Positions 53,385 through 64,000 of a DNA stretch of 64,000 nt are shown here, piece by piece. Position numbers and translations under genes: made by a program. The number at the start of each line of letters is the position of its first letter. Positions within the stretch are counted from its first letter, which is position 1. The notes beneath the pieces were generated by a model. That model had not been told where the DNA came from and ran no database searches. It worked only from the letters and a program-made list of their open reading frames with translations. The stretch covers positions 212,587,635-212,651,634 of the forward strand of contig NC_077228.1 in the NCBI RefSeq assembly GCF_027887165.1. The letters are read 5' to 3'. Origin of the DNA: Monodelphis domestica (lineage: Eukaryota; Chordata; Mammalia; Didelphimorphia; Didelphidae).

Positions 53385-53490
53385 GGCTCCAAAGTGCAGC
53401 AGGCATGCCCAGAAGAATGTGGTAAGGACCCAGCAGGAGGGTCCTCTTTCACATGTACAAGTACTAGTGACTAGGTCACAGCCACATCAT
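53364..53490 (-). CDS. TMEM94: TMEM94 start exon: 106 nt of 5' UTR and seven codons
   Basis: On the minus strand the exon follows the acceptor TTTCTCCTAG (53500-53491). The ATG lies at 53384-53382 in the strong context GGAGCCATGG. It reads MDLKKHQ, then the donor GTGGGC at 53363. Joined to exon 2 it gives MDLKKHQGDPPLALGLSTG, matching human MDLKEKHLGEPPSALGLSTR. The exon is too short to show up by open-frame length and was placed by this join and by phase. Confidence 0.88.
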
Positions 53491-54509
53491 CTAGGAGAAA
53501 ACAAAGGCAGATAGATAGGGAATCACATATTTAGAGCCAGAAATGAACTTTGAGGTTTTTGAGCACAAACCCTTACATTGTACTATCCCAGCCTGCTTCT
53601 ATGGTACATCTCGCTGGCTGGGTTAGGTAGCCAACACAAGGTTAACTTGTATATGTTCCCACAGACCAGGATTAAAAACAGAAAGGACAATTAGAATGAT
53701 TGTTCCTGCTTAACACAGAGCCCATATTCCAGGCTTCTTCCTAGCAACCTGTCTACAAATGGTCAGCCCTATACTAGTATTTCCTTAAGGCAAACAATAG
53801 GATTGATATGTTGAGGCATAAAGGCTTCTCTCTGGATGAGATACAAAAGATCAGGGAAGAGGTGAGGGTATAGTAGAGGCCTAAGTGTTCAGGGGTTGCA
53901 AAGGGTTTATTCCACTGCTGTCATCAGGTAGTTTTATATGCTTAGGGTCTGGCCAACTCATCTCCCCTGAAGCCGCAATAATAATGCCTCCTATTTTGCT
54001 GGCAAACACATACTATCAAAGCAACCTCTTCCCCCAGTTTGGTGTAGTTAATCTACAGAAAAGCACTCAATGAGGACTTACCAGAAACAGGTTAGGGTGC
54101 TATGGGATGGCCAAAAGCTTGAAAACTTTTGCTGGCAGATCTGATCTGACAATACAAGTGCCTGGCAAAACAGACTGATCTGCTTGAAATGGAGAGTTCC
54201 TCTCATCCCCAAACCTGGATCTCTCTAGCCATCTTCCTCCACTTAATTGCACTTTAACAGCAGGAAGATACCCCAGAGTATGCTTGGCCTGATATAGTGT
54301 GGTGAGGGCAAATCTGGTCTGATATCATATAATCCTTAGTCTGAAGGACTTCTGAGAGAGGCCTGGGCACATCTTAGGAGTTCATCTCTGCTCCAGAAGA
54401 GTCCCAGGGGGTCCTCCTAAAGGACTCAGAATAGATTCATATGCTTTGGACTACTTGAAGACTTTGCTACTCCCATTTAAGTGCTCTCTGGGGCCTAAAA
54501 TGTCCAGAA

Positions 54510-54772
54510 TGCATAGCTCTTATGGTGGTTGTTAAGTCATTTTTCAGTCGTGTCCAATTTTTTGTGACCTCATTTGAGGTTTTCCTGGCAAAGATCCTGG
54601 AGTGATTTGCCATTTCCTTCTCCATTTTATAAATAAGGAAGCTGAGGCAAACAAGACTTGCCCAGGGTCCTATGGCTAGAAAGTGTCTGAGGCCATATTT
54701 GAACTTAGGAAGAAGAATCTTTCTGTCTCCAGGTCCTGCATTCTATCCATTTAAGCCCCTTGACTGCCTTAG
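54510..54772 (-). repeat. Mar1-type SINE with BovB/RTE-like tail
   Basis: The left end TTTTCAGTCGTGTCCAATTT with TTTGTGACCTCATTTG is the RTE-type tail. It is followed by GCTGAGGCAAACAAG and the core (CTTGCCCAGGGTCC). Confidence 0.85.
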
Positions 54773-55521
54773 CTATTCTATGGCAGACTTCTGAGGAATT
54801 AACAAGATATCCTACCTACATGATTCCCCAGAAGCACATACACTGAGGAGATCCATCAGCTGCAAAAATTTAGAAAGCATTGACTCCTTTCTACAAACCA
54901 CTAAAATACAAACTATTTTTTCAGCCTGTATACTGATGCAATTGCATCCAAGAATTTTAGTCTGGCTTTCCTTGTGAAGTGCCCCCTGGATGATACAGTT
55001 TCTCCCACCTGGCCCAACCTCTGCATTTACTTGCTACTAAGGAGATTAGGCAGAAGCAGAACAATGGACTCCTCAGAGTCTGTCACCAGCTTGAAGCCAC
55101 TGATGAGAGAGAGAGCTGGAGGAGAGGATGATTTTTTATTGTCTTCAGGGATCATCGTGAATTGGGATTGAAGGGAAGCAGAAAGTCCGTATTTCTATTG
55201 TTCCTAGGGTTTGACTGAGATGCCATAGTTTACAAAGACACTAATATGCCAGAGAAGTCCCTGGTAAAGCAGAATTTTCTTTGGCACAAAGGGGAGGTTA
55301 ATTTCAAGAGACAGAAGAGAGTTGGATGAAGAAAGATACAAGATATTCCTTCCCCCACTAATCCCCAATTAACCTGCTCAGAACTAGATGCAGACACACA
55401 GAAAGGCACAGAAAGGAATATTTGGCATTTACAAAGGGAGACCCAGATGAATATGCCCTGAGGATACACTGGATGTCAATGGCAAATTCAGAAGGGGACC
55501 CAGGAATTCAGATCCTGGACT

Positions 55522-55544
55522 GGGGGGGGGGGGGGGGGGGGGGG
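55522..55544. repeat. Run of 23 G
   Basis: An uninterrupted homopolymer. It may be unstable, and the length in the assembly may be approximate. Confidence 0.9.
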
Positions 55545-56319
55545 AAGCTGCCAATTGGAACAGCCACATCTGAGGTTAGTAGCATCAGGGCCTCTTTAAA
55601 GAGGGGATAGTCAAAAAAGCTCAGAGGAACTGGCTCACAAAGGAGCTGTCAAGAAACACAAAAGCCCTGTCCCAAGGACCCTAGCAGGGAGGCCTAAGGC
55701 TCTGAAGCAGCCAGCTCCTTGGAAAATCTCATTCAGATTCCCGGTAGGCCAGCATTAGTGCTGTTGAAGGAACAGTCCAGATCCAAGGACTTGCCAGCTT
55801 TCTTCCAACCCCACCCCCACTCCCTTCTCCTTTCCAAACAAAGCTCTGAAACCAGAGCTAACCCAAGAGGGTCACTGAGGAGAGAAGAGAGGGAATGAAA
55901 TGGCTCTGGGGTGCAGTGGCATTTTGTTTCATCCAGCCAATGAAATGGGCTCCTGAAAGGGCAGATCTATTCCTTTCCTCTACATAGCTGTTTTCCATAT
56001 CTGGCTGGCCTTGAGTATATTTTATTTGTGTAGTAAAAAGGTAGCATTAGGAAGATAGAAATCATTCCTATAAATTCCTTCCATTATCATCCAATGAGGA
56101 ACCCTAATGGTTATAAAGCAGTTATACTACCAAATAACTAGGGCAATAGTAGTAATACAATAAAGATTGCTAAGAACAGGGGATATTTCTTAAGGTTGAA
56201 GTTCTTATCATTTCATACCTTAGGCTACTGGAACTCAGGGCTTTTTTCTTAGGTCTAATCAGCAACCAGGGAGTGTGGCTTTAAAGGCTAGTGCCACTAT
56301 TGAAGGAGAGACAGTTCTA

Positions 56320-56750
56320 GGCTAAGGGGCTCTGGGAAGGCTTCATGAAGGAGATGGGACTTGTCGCTTTGGAGCATATATAGGATTTAGATCAGAAGAG
56401 AGGAAAATTCAAGAAAAAGGAAAGGCACGCAAAGAGGTAGAGACCCATGAATGCACAATATGTAAGACTATTTAGAGAGTTTCCTTAAGAAGTAGAAAGT
56501 AAGGTTGAGGAACCCAAATTATGAAAGGCTTTGAAAGCTAAGAGATATGAACTTTATTCTGTAGGCAGAGAGGAATTAAGAAGTATTTTGAGCAGGGTTT
56601 TTAATGTATGCCATGATCTGAATTTAGGGAAACTAATCTCACAGTGGTATCTCCAGTAGAGAGACCAGTTAAAAAGTTACTACAGTAATTCTAGTTTGGG
56701 ATAATGAGGATTTTAGACTAGTCTGATGGAAGCTGAAAAAGAAAGAAAGA
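56320..56750 (+). repeat. Old interspersed repeat, same type as the one in TMEM94 intron 1
   Basis: GGCTCTGGGAAGGCTTCATG, AATTATGAAAGGCTTTGAAA and ACTTTATTCTGTAGGCAGAG. Confidence 0.6.
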
Positions 56751-56769
56751 GGGAAGGATTTCAGGAGGC

Positions 56770-58480
56770 AAGCAGCCCAACTCCCACACACCTACTCTAA
56801 CAAAAACCTAAAAATAACATAAGACCAAATAATGATCAAGAAATTCAATGAATAACTACAGTGAGTGACTTCATCTATCCCAGAATTGCTCAAAAAGTCA
56901 GCCAAAAGCCTACAGGCAGTAGGATAGCCAGGCCAGCAAACAAGAGGGAAACCTCCCAACACAACCAGAAATTCATGTAGCCCATAAAGTTCTGTAAACA
57001 GAGAGAACAAGATGTGTAGGGGCTCCTTTGAGAAAGCCCCAAGGTGGGTGGAAATTCAAAATTCAAAACCAGCCTGACTCTAGTACAAAATCCAAATTCA
57101 GGAACTGTGGTTGAAAACAAGTAAAAAGAAGACACCAATTACTATAAAGAATAAATATCAATCCAAATACCCCAAAAGACAGCCCAAAAGGGAATAACTC
57201 AATAACTGCAAGGAGAGCCTCAAAGGAAAAAATGGATTTTCTGATAAGGCTATCTGGGGATTCTAGGAATACCTAGCAGAAATTTAGTGAAAGATAAAAA
57301 AATTAAATGAGAGCTCAGCAGAAAAGAAATGGAAAGAGAATTAAGTAATGTAGAAGAGAATATAGTAATGAAACTAGAATTAAAAAATCAACTTCATGAA
57401 ACTAAGAAATATAAGAATAAAATAAAAAGATTTTTTAAATGGGGAAAAGAAAAATGTTTGATATTAAAAATAAATTAAAATAAATAAATTTAAAATAAAA
57501 AAATTAATTAAAATAAAAAAATAAATTCAAAATAAATATAAAACAGATTAAGGGGAATCACTAGGAATCACTGGATTCTCTAAAAATAATTTTTTTAAAT
57601 TCAACACTATTTTCCAACAAATCATAAATGAAAATTGTCCAGAGCTATTAGAACCTAGAACTAGAATGCAAGGGAAAGAGAACTAGAACGAATCTTCTAA
57701 TCACCTCCTAAAAGGAATCCTCTGGGGAAAAGTCCCCAAAACATCTAAGCCAAAATTGGGGACTTCCATAACAAGGGAAAAAATATACTAGCAAGTATCT
57801 AGAAAGGAAGAGTTAGAAAACCAAGCAGTCAGGATTACATAAGATCTGGAAGCTTCTACCAAACCTTGAGATCTTGTAGTATAAAATAAGAAAAGACAAA
57901 AGATATAAGCCCATAACAAGTATAATTTGTCCTAGGAGAAAAAAAAAAAGACTTTTAATGAAACAAAGTCTTTCAAGCACATCTGTCGAAAAGAACAGAG
58001 CTGAATTAGAACTCTGAAATAAAAACAAAGGAATCAAGACAGCCAGAGAAAGGTGAATTTATAGCAATTGGAGCAATTGGAAGAGATTATATGATGATTC
58101 AAAAAGGAAGAGAAAGTATCCCTTCGGAATGTATTCAAAAAGGACAAAAAAAAAGAAATCTGGCAAGATTAATAAGAAATGATACAAAGAAACAAGAACC
58201 AGGAGAATGATTTATTAAATAATAACAACATTGCAAAAACAAACAGTTTTGATGGTTCCAGAATGGATCATGGTTCCAGAGCACCAGAGACAAATGCTAC
58301 CCAACTCCTCATAGAGAGGTTGTGTAGAATAAAATAGATTTTTGGACCTGATCAATGTTGGAATTTTGTCTTGTTTTACTATGCATATTTGTTACAAAGG
58401 ATTTGGTTTTCTCAAGAACTGTGTTGTGGTAGGAGTGAGAGAAAATAAATGTTGCTTAGCTGAAAAAGAAATGAAAAATA
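56770..58480 (+). mobile_element. Old L1 or HAL1-like copy: ORF1 region joined to a 3' end
   Basis: The 57,560-57,880 stretch matches the L1 ORF1 region (AATCTTCTAATCACCTCC, then GTCAGGATTACATAAGATCT, the segment encoding the ITQDL motif). An L1-like 3' end follows at 58,150-58,480 (AGAACCAGGAGAATGATTTA), with no ORF2 between. AT-rich filler (57,430-57,550) lies within. Confidence 0.5.
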
Positions 58481-58989
58481 AATAAATAACTCCAATTTTC
58501 CCAACCTAAAAACAAAAAACTCTTCAAAGGGTTGAGGAAATTAAATAAGACAAAGGCCCTGGGGTGGATTGGCTGTTATAAAGAGTTTTATAGTGAGGAT
58601 AAAGCATTAATATAGCAAAGAGTTGGAATGTATTGTTTCTCATAATTAAGATGCATGAGAAGAGGGTTAGCTTAGAGAGAGTGGGGAAATCTGATGAACC
58701 TCGATTATATAGCACTGTCAAAAGAGGAGTAAACATACTTTACACACACACAGAGAATTAGGTACAAAAATATATTAAACTCAATAGAGAAACAGGTGAG
58801 GATGGGTATGGGGGATGTAGAGAGATTAAGAAGGATAATACCAGGGAGAGAATAATCAAAAGCAAAAACTTCAGCTTTGGATACCAAAAAGGAGGGAGGG
58901 AAAAGGAAAATTAGGAAGCTATTGAACTAATTACACACCCTGGGTATAATGAAATTATTACTGACCAGTAAGAAATGAGGAAATAGACG

Positions 58990-59370
58990 ATTTCTGAGAA
59001 TCATGGGAAGACATAAATTGATGCTTGGTGAAGTAAGCAAATCAAGTGAAGAATTTATAAAATAGCACCATGATAAGGGAAACCAATTTTGAAAAGTTTA
59101 AGAACTCTGGTCAAAGCAATGACTAACCATATCCCCAGAGGGCCCATTATAAAGCAGGTTACCCATCTGTGGACAAGGGTGGTGGAGTGAAGATGTAGGA
59201 AGGAGACTCATTTTGGGATGTGGCTAGAGTAAGAATTTGTTTTTCTTGACTACGTTTATTTGTTACAAAAGCTACTTCTCTATTATTCTTGTTTTTAATG
59301 TAAGGGCTGTTTGAGGAAAAGAGCAATAGTAATGCCAACAAAAAGAAAATGAAAAAAAGGTTATTTTTTT
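58990..59370 (+). repeat. Old L1 3' end
   Basis: GCTTGGTGAAGTAAGCAAAT, AACTCTGGTCAAAGCAATGA and CTACGTTTATTTGTTACAAA, with an A-rich end. Confidence 0.5.
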
Positions 59371-59879
59371 AAGTGCTTAGAAAACAGAAGTTTAGAAGGA
59401 AGAGCAAATAAGTAGGACAGCTATAAGAGTAACTTATTGAATTTATTACATACTTTTAAAAAGTAAGCAACAGAGAATAGATTTATTATTTCATATATAA
59501 TCTTCTCATAGTCTTCATTGTGGTGTTTGTTAAATTCAGAATTTTTTAAAGGTCACAAAAAAACAAGAAAAGAAGGGGGAGATGTTTCTTGTGGCTACGT
59601 ATAGGAATAGAACCATATGTTAGTCCTTACAGAAAGTAATTTGGAGGAACAGAGAGCCAAAAAGGTGTTTGGGGGAAACAGAATTGAATAATCCACTGTC
59701 TTTTTAAATTCCTTTTAACAAAATCTCAGTAAGGGTGCTACTGATAGCCAGAAGACCTTGCATCAGAACATGGGCAGCTTCCAGTTCTGAATCAGTCACA
59801 GCCTTCTCACTCTGTTTGTTACTTGGCTACAAACAGCTTCTTGGCCTTAGGGTCAGTCCTCAACTGCAAAATCTATTTA

Positions 59880-60050
59880 AAGTAGTGTAGTTAGTAAGAA
59901 AGGATGTTAAACTTGGAGCAAGACATCCTGGGTTGAAGATCCAGATCTAATATTTATCAGCTGTGTGATCAAGGACAAATCATTCCATCTCTCTCAAATT
60001 CAGTTTCCTCCTCTGCAAAATGGAAATAATGATATGGGGGGAGGTTGGCA
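59880..60050 (+). repeat. MIR
   Basis: TAAACTTGGAGCAAGACATC, ATCAGCTGTGTGATCAAGGA and TTTCCTCCTCTGCAAAATGG. Confidence 0.75.
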
Positions 60051-60239
60051 GGGAATAGAGGGGAATGGCTTTCTATTTGTGAGAAAAATATATGTCCTTC
60101 CATTATCTCTAGTACTAATTCTTTCCCAAGTCCTTTTCCAACATCATTCTTCTTACTCAGGAAGGCTGATACCATTAACTCCACTTATAGAAGACACTGA
60201 GGTTAAGTGGCTTAGACTATGCCATTAGACCTCTATAGC

Positions 60240-60362
60240 AGCCAATCTGGCCTCAGATACTTCCTAGGTCTGTGACCCTGGGCAAGTCACTGATTCCCAA
60301 TTACCTAGCCCTTGCTGTTCTTCTGTGTTAGAACTGATACTAAGACAGAAGGTAAGATACAA
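60240..60362 (+). repeat. CORE-SINE, headless
   Basis: It starts inside the core at CTGGCCTCAGATACTTCCTA and ends TAAGACAGAAGGTAAG. Confidence 0.85.
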
Positions 60363-61449
60363 AGATAGCAGCCTCCTCCACTGGGCTGATACAAGGGCAC
60401 GTCAAATATGAATTTCTACCTTGAATAGACATTTCCACCTTGAGATTCAACCTAGGTGTAAATGTGACTCTTACCCTTGTCATGGCAGGGAACCAGCACC
60501 ATTTACGACTGTCCTAGGCAGCTCTACTAGGAGCCAGTTGACCTGAAGCCATTAGAGGGCTCTGATGACAAAAAACTATATACTCTGGCATACACAATGG
60601 CTTCATTTGGAGGAAAAACACATTTCTGCTTCAATCTGCCCTGCTTAACGGAAAGATGACAGGCTGCTTCTGCCTGCTCATTGTCGACCCCCAACAAGAG
60701 TTGTAAAGTTGGAAGCAAAAATGTATCACTGGCAATAGCTTCATTCTTCCAGGGTCCACTGCTGGACTCAAAACGCTGGGTTAAAGAAAGCCTTTGATTT
60801 GCAGAACCTTTACTTGAGTGCTCCCTTCTTTCCCCACACAAATTCTTTCCTAAGTCTATCTCTAGGGAGGAGACCATGGGGAGGGGAGGGAGGACATTCA
60901 GACTGCCACTTTTGCTTGTCATTAGCTGTGCAGGAGTTAAGCTTTCCAGAAGAGTGATTCTGAGCACCCCAGTCTGCCACTCCCCAGCAACTGCTCAAAA
61001 TAGAAATATAAAGTGCTTTCTCCTTTCTCTCCCTCTATTGCCTGACCCTAGTTCTCTGGGTCTGTAGTCTCTCTTTACCCAACTCACTACAAGGAAGGTG
61101 GGCCTCAAGCATGACCAGCTCTTATTTATTCAGGGGTTATAGGAGAATAGGGGAGGAGACCACTTTACCCCTCATTAACACCTCTCAATTTTCCTGGTCC
61201 TAGTTCTGGTAGAAGATTTAATGGGAAAAATGAAAGCTTTTATAGTAGCCTAAATAAATGTGATTTTAGAATTTGAGGTTCAAATGCTGCCTCTGCCACA
61301 CATTGGCTGTGTTTCTGCCCATTGGACAAGCCCCCTAGACAATCAAATTTCAAGCAGAGGGAGTTTTCTTCACTGGGTATTCCCCACACCATTGAAATTC
61401 CAGGTCAGGTCAAAAAAAAAAATAACCTCTTCACAAAATAATATAATTT

Positions 61450-61495
61450 ATACCTGAAGGGACCTTAGGGATCATCTAGTCCAGTGGCATCAACT
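61450..61495 (+). repeat. MIR/THER-type scrap
   Basis: GAAGGGACCTTAGGGATCAT followed by CTAGTCCAG. Confidence 0.55.
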
Positions 61496-61734
61496 CACCT
61501 AGAAACAGAGGCTATTAAACTGTATATAAGGAGATTTGCAGGTGACAGAGTTGACTTAGTTTTAAAATGTAACAGTATCTATATAGTATCATTTTTTATT
61601 CATTTTCCTAAATGTTTCCACTTGCATTTTTAACCTGGTTTTGGCCTCACTTAGGAGTGCTTCCATATACAGTCATGTGTGACACCTCTCATCTAGTCCT
61701 ATTCCTTCATTTTATAGACAAGAAAACAAGCTCA

Positions 61735-61860
61735 CTGAGTTCAAATCTCCCCTCAGATACTTATTGGCAGTATGATCTTGGGCAAGTTACTCTCTTTGAG
61801 CCTCAGCTTCATTATCCACAAAGGAATAATAAAACCTGATAGCACCTTACACAGTTACGA
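61735..61860 (+). repeat. MIR
   Basis: GAGTTCAAATCTCCCCTCAG, ATCTTGGGCAAGTTACTCTC and GAGCCTCAGCTTCATTATCC. Confidence 0.75.
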
Positions 61861-61989
61861 AAATCATAGGAACATAAACTGTTTCCTAAACCTTAGAGTC
61901 ATCTATAAAATATCGGATATTATTATTTCAAGGGACAGAATAGCATAGTGCTTTGAGGGTCAATATGTTCCCTCCTGCACATCTCTTGA

Positions 61990-62215
61990 AACTGTTAAGT
62001 CAATAAACAAGCATCTATTAAGGACCTACTAGGTGCTGAGCACTGTGCTACACACTGGGGATACAAAGACAAAAAGTGAAACAATCCCTCCTCTTAAAGA
62101 TATTCTATTGTATGTACATGTCTAAGTAGATATGGAATAAATACAAAATAAATACATAGTAATTAAACACAAGGTAGTTAGGGAGAGAGGCCATCAGGGG
62201 GAATCAAGAAGGCAA
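61990..62215 (+). repeat. Old repeat start (TTTATTAAGC family)
   Basis: AGCATCTATTAAGGACCTAC, GCACTGTGCTACACACTGGG and GGGAGAGAGGCCATCAGG. Confidence 0.65.
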
Positions 62216-62749
62216 ACCAGTCCTTTCTACTTACCTACCTGCGAAAAATTAATATTGAATTGAGATGTTTTTGTGAAATCATTTTCCCTTTAGTCCCCCC
62301 CCCCACTCTGAACTGAAGCTACACCCAGTTTCTCCCCCAGGCTATGAAAATGCTTTGGGATTTTTTGTTTTTATTAAGGATAAAAAGGTTAAAGGCAGGG
62401 CTGACCAGCCCAGGTGAACCCTAATTAAGAGTGGGCTGAGCACCACATTGAACTAACTTAAAGTTCAGTGGTTGAGCCAGAATGTGCTGGCAGTGTCTTC
62501 TGGGTCCCACCAAGGACACAGGTGTATTGTAATGAAGTAAGGAAGGAGTTGAGGTCTCTAAGTCCACCTCCTCACTTGCTATTTACCAGTCAGAGATGTC
62601 TTAGGATGTCCAGGAGACTGAGGTAGTGAGTCTGCAAGTGCCAGAAGAATGAGGGCCTTTTTTGGGGGGATGGTGGAGACAAGGACCAGATTAAAATGTC
62701 TTAGATGGTCAATTAATAAATTAATTTAAAATTTAGAAAAACTGTCTCT

Positions 62750-63170
62750 TGAGAATTCCACTTTAAATATGGCTACTACCCTAGTTCAGGCCCTCATCAC
62801 CTCTAACTGGGCCAACTGCCAAGCTTAATTGGTTTCCCTATCTCTGGTATCTCCACATTCCAATCAATCCTCCACCCTGCTGCCAAAGTAGCTGTGCTAA
62901 AGCACAAATCTGACAGGTCACTACACTATTCGAAAAAACTCCAGTGGCTGCCTGCAGCCTTCAGAATCAAATATAAACGCTTCTATTTGGCATTGAAAGC
63001 ACTGCGCAATCTGATCCCCACTGACCTTTCCAACGTTATTACACATTATTCTCCTCCAAGGGCTCTTATAGTCCAGCAAAACTGTACTGCTTACTGTTCC
63101 CTATACATGAAACTCCATTTCCAGACAGGGGACTGTCTGTCCTCTCCATAACTCCCACCTCTCCTCTCCA
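62750..63170 (+). repeat. L2/L3 LINE fragment
   Basis: The segment reads CAGGCCCTCATCACCTCTAA, then CCAGTGGCTGCCTGCAGCCT and CGCAATCTGATCCCCACTGA. An 85-residue open frame here (LQWLPAAFRIKYKRF) is a scrap of the LINE protein, not a gene. Confidence 0.75.
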
Positions 63171-63419
63171 CCCACACACTCCCCCAAGCTGCTAGTGCCT
63201 CCCCTTCAAAAAATAACCTTGTATTTATTTTGTTAGATACAAAGAATCCTCTGAAGTGGCTGCATATATTTGAATTCACACTATTCAAAATTACCATTAT
63301 GTAAAATATGGCAATTGGTTACAGCCCAGTGGAAATATGCAGTGCCAATTTGAATAATGTGTCAACATAGGAGGATTCATCATCATCTGTACTGATCAGA
63401 ACCTAGCTATACATACGCA

Positions 63420-63545
63420 TAGAGATACTCGTTCACACTGCCCAGGGCCACGGAGCTAGGAAGTCCATTGGAGACCAGCTTTAAACCCAGACCCTTACAA
63501 TCCCTGGGGCTCTATCTGTGCTGTGCTACCTAGCTAGCTGACCCC
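63420..63545 (-). repeat. CORE-SINE/MIR remnant
   Basis: CTGCCCAGGGCCACGGAGCT, ACCAGCTTTAAACCCAGACC and GCTACCTAGCTAGCTGACCC. Confidence 0.6.
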
Positions 63546-63649
63546 TAGAAGTTCTTACACTGCCATTTACTATCAACCATCTAATGATCAAGAAACAGCC
63601 AGGATGCTGACTAGAGCGAGTCAATAGAGTATATATAAATGCTGTCTCT

Positions 63650-63870
63650 CCTGAAATGAATGTAAGTTCCATGATGGCAAGGTCTAGTTCACTTGTGAAA
63701 AGAGATACTCTAGTGTTTTGCAGATGAAACTGAAGCATAGATAGATACATAGAGATTTCTCAGGGGTCACATGTGAACTGTAGAAGAAAATTCAAAAATT
63801 TCTTTGTATCTCTAGTAGAGTATTGTGGCATATATGCTTAATAAATGCTGGTTGATCGACTGGGCTCATG
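63650..63870 (+). repeat. L2 3' end
   Basis: AATGAATGTAAGTTCCATGA with GGCAAGGTCTAGTTC, then TTCTTTGTATCTCTAGTAG and TTAATAAATGCTGGTTGAT after a short unrelated insert. Confidence 0.65.
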
Positions 63871-63944
63871 TCCTGATTCTGACACAATTCTACAGAGGGT
63901 TCTCACATTATGTAAGTTTGCATTATGCAAATTCAACTTTTCCT

Positions 63945-64000
63945 TTTCTTTTTAAACCCTTACCTTTTAGAAGAGTTGTAAGAGGCTAGGCAGTTGGGGT
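63945..64000 (-). repeat. CORE-SINE, cut by the window edge
   Basis: The tail TTTAAACCCTTACCTTTTAG and the start of the core (GAGGCTAGGCAGTTGGGG) are visible. Confidence 0.85.

Larger units (their letters stand above)
53491..64000. other. TMEM94 5' intron or flank, no coding exon seen
   Basis: The splice acceptor at 53,491 implies 5' UTR exons further up, inside this stretch or beyond 64,000. No CpG-rich promoter candidate is visible. Outside the repeats listed, 53,491-54,510, 54,780-56,320, 59,370-59,880 and 60,360-61,240 show nothing I recognise. Confidence 0.6.

Noticed and set aside
60527-60967. 146-residue minus-strand open frame in otherwise unique sequence
   Set aside because: No recognisable domain, no splice or promoter context, and codon content unlike the two real genes. 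Probably chance.
62894-63151. 85-residue open frame
   Set aside because: It lies inside an L2/L3 LINE fragment and reads as LINE protein remains.

Overview
The window is marsupial nuclear DNA. It holds two spliced protein genes that are very close in sequence to mammalian CASKIN2 and TMEM94. The introns are packed with marsupial-type CORE-SINEs (tRNA-like head, MIR-like core, A-rich tail), SINEs with a BovB/RTE-type tail (Mar1 type), MIR and L2 remnants, and L1 copies of several ages. I cannot name the species. The gene order CASKIN2 to TMEM94, tail to tail, matches my recollection of human 17q25.

Region 1-21,000 (+ strand): CASKIN2. I could place 19 coding exons from an ATG at 814 to a TGA at 20186-20188. 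They give 1,193 residues (human is about 1,202): six ankyrin repeats, an atypical SH3, two SAM domains, a long proline/serine-rich tail on one 1.4-kb exon, and the conserved C-terminal block. Intron 1 (6.1 kb) holds a cluster of SINEs and a long (GA)n tract. Intron 13 (4.6 kb) holds an old L2/L3-type LINE broken up by SINEs, a possible DNA transposon and a pair of inverted hAT MITEs.

Region 21,270-53,490 (- strand): TMEM94 (KIAA0195), the multipass, P-type-ATPase-like ER protein linked to magnesium handling. I placed 31 coding exons totalling 1,357 residues (human 1,356). The first coding exon holds only seven codons and is separated from exon 2 by a 16-kb intron. That intron holds a 1.35-kb long-inverted-repeat element (an LTR fossil or a foldback element), a young L1 3' fragment and several older L1 ends.

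Region 53,490-64,000: no coding exon recognised. The acceptor in front of the TMEM94 start exon shows that more 5' UTR exons lie upstream, so this is probably TMEM94 5' intron or flank. It holds Mar1-type, L1/HAL1-like, MIR and L2 repeats.

The two genes are not known to act in one pathway. CASKIN2 is a cytoplasmic scaffold and TMEM94 an ER membrane protein. They share only convergent, possibly overlapping, 3' UTRs. I see no dedicated novel system. The most unusual structures are the inverted-repeat element at 39,545-40,896 and the double hAT insertion at 16,119-16,701.
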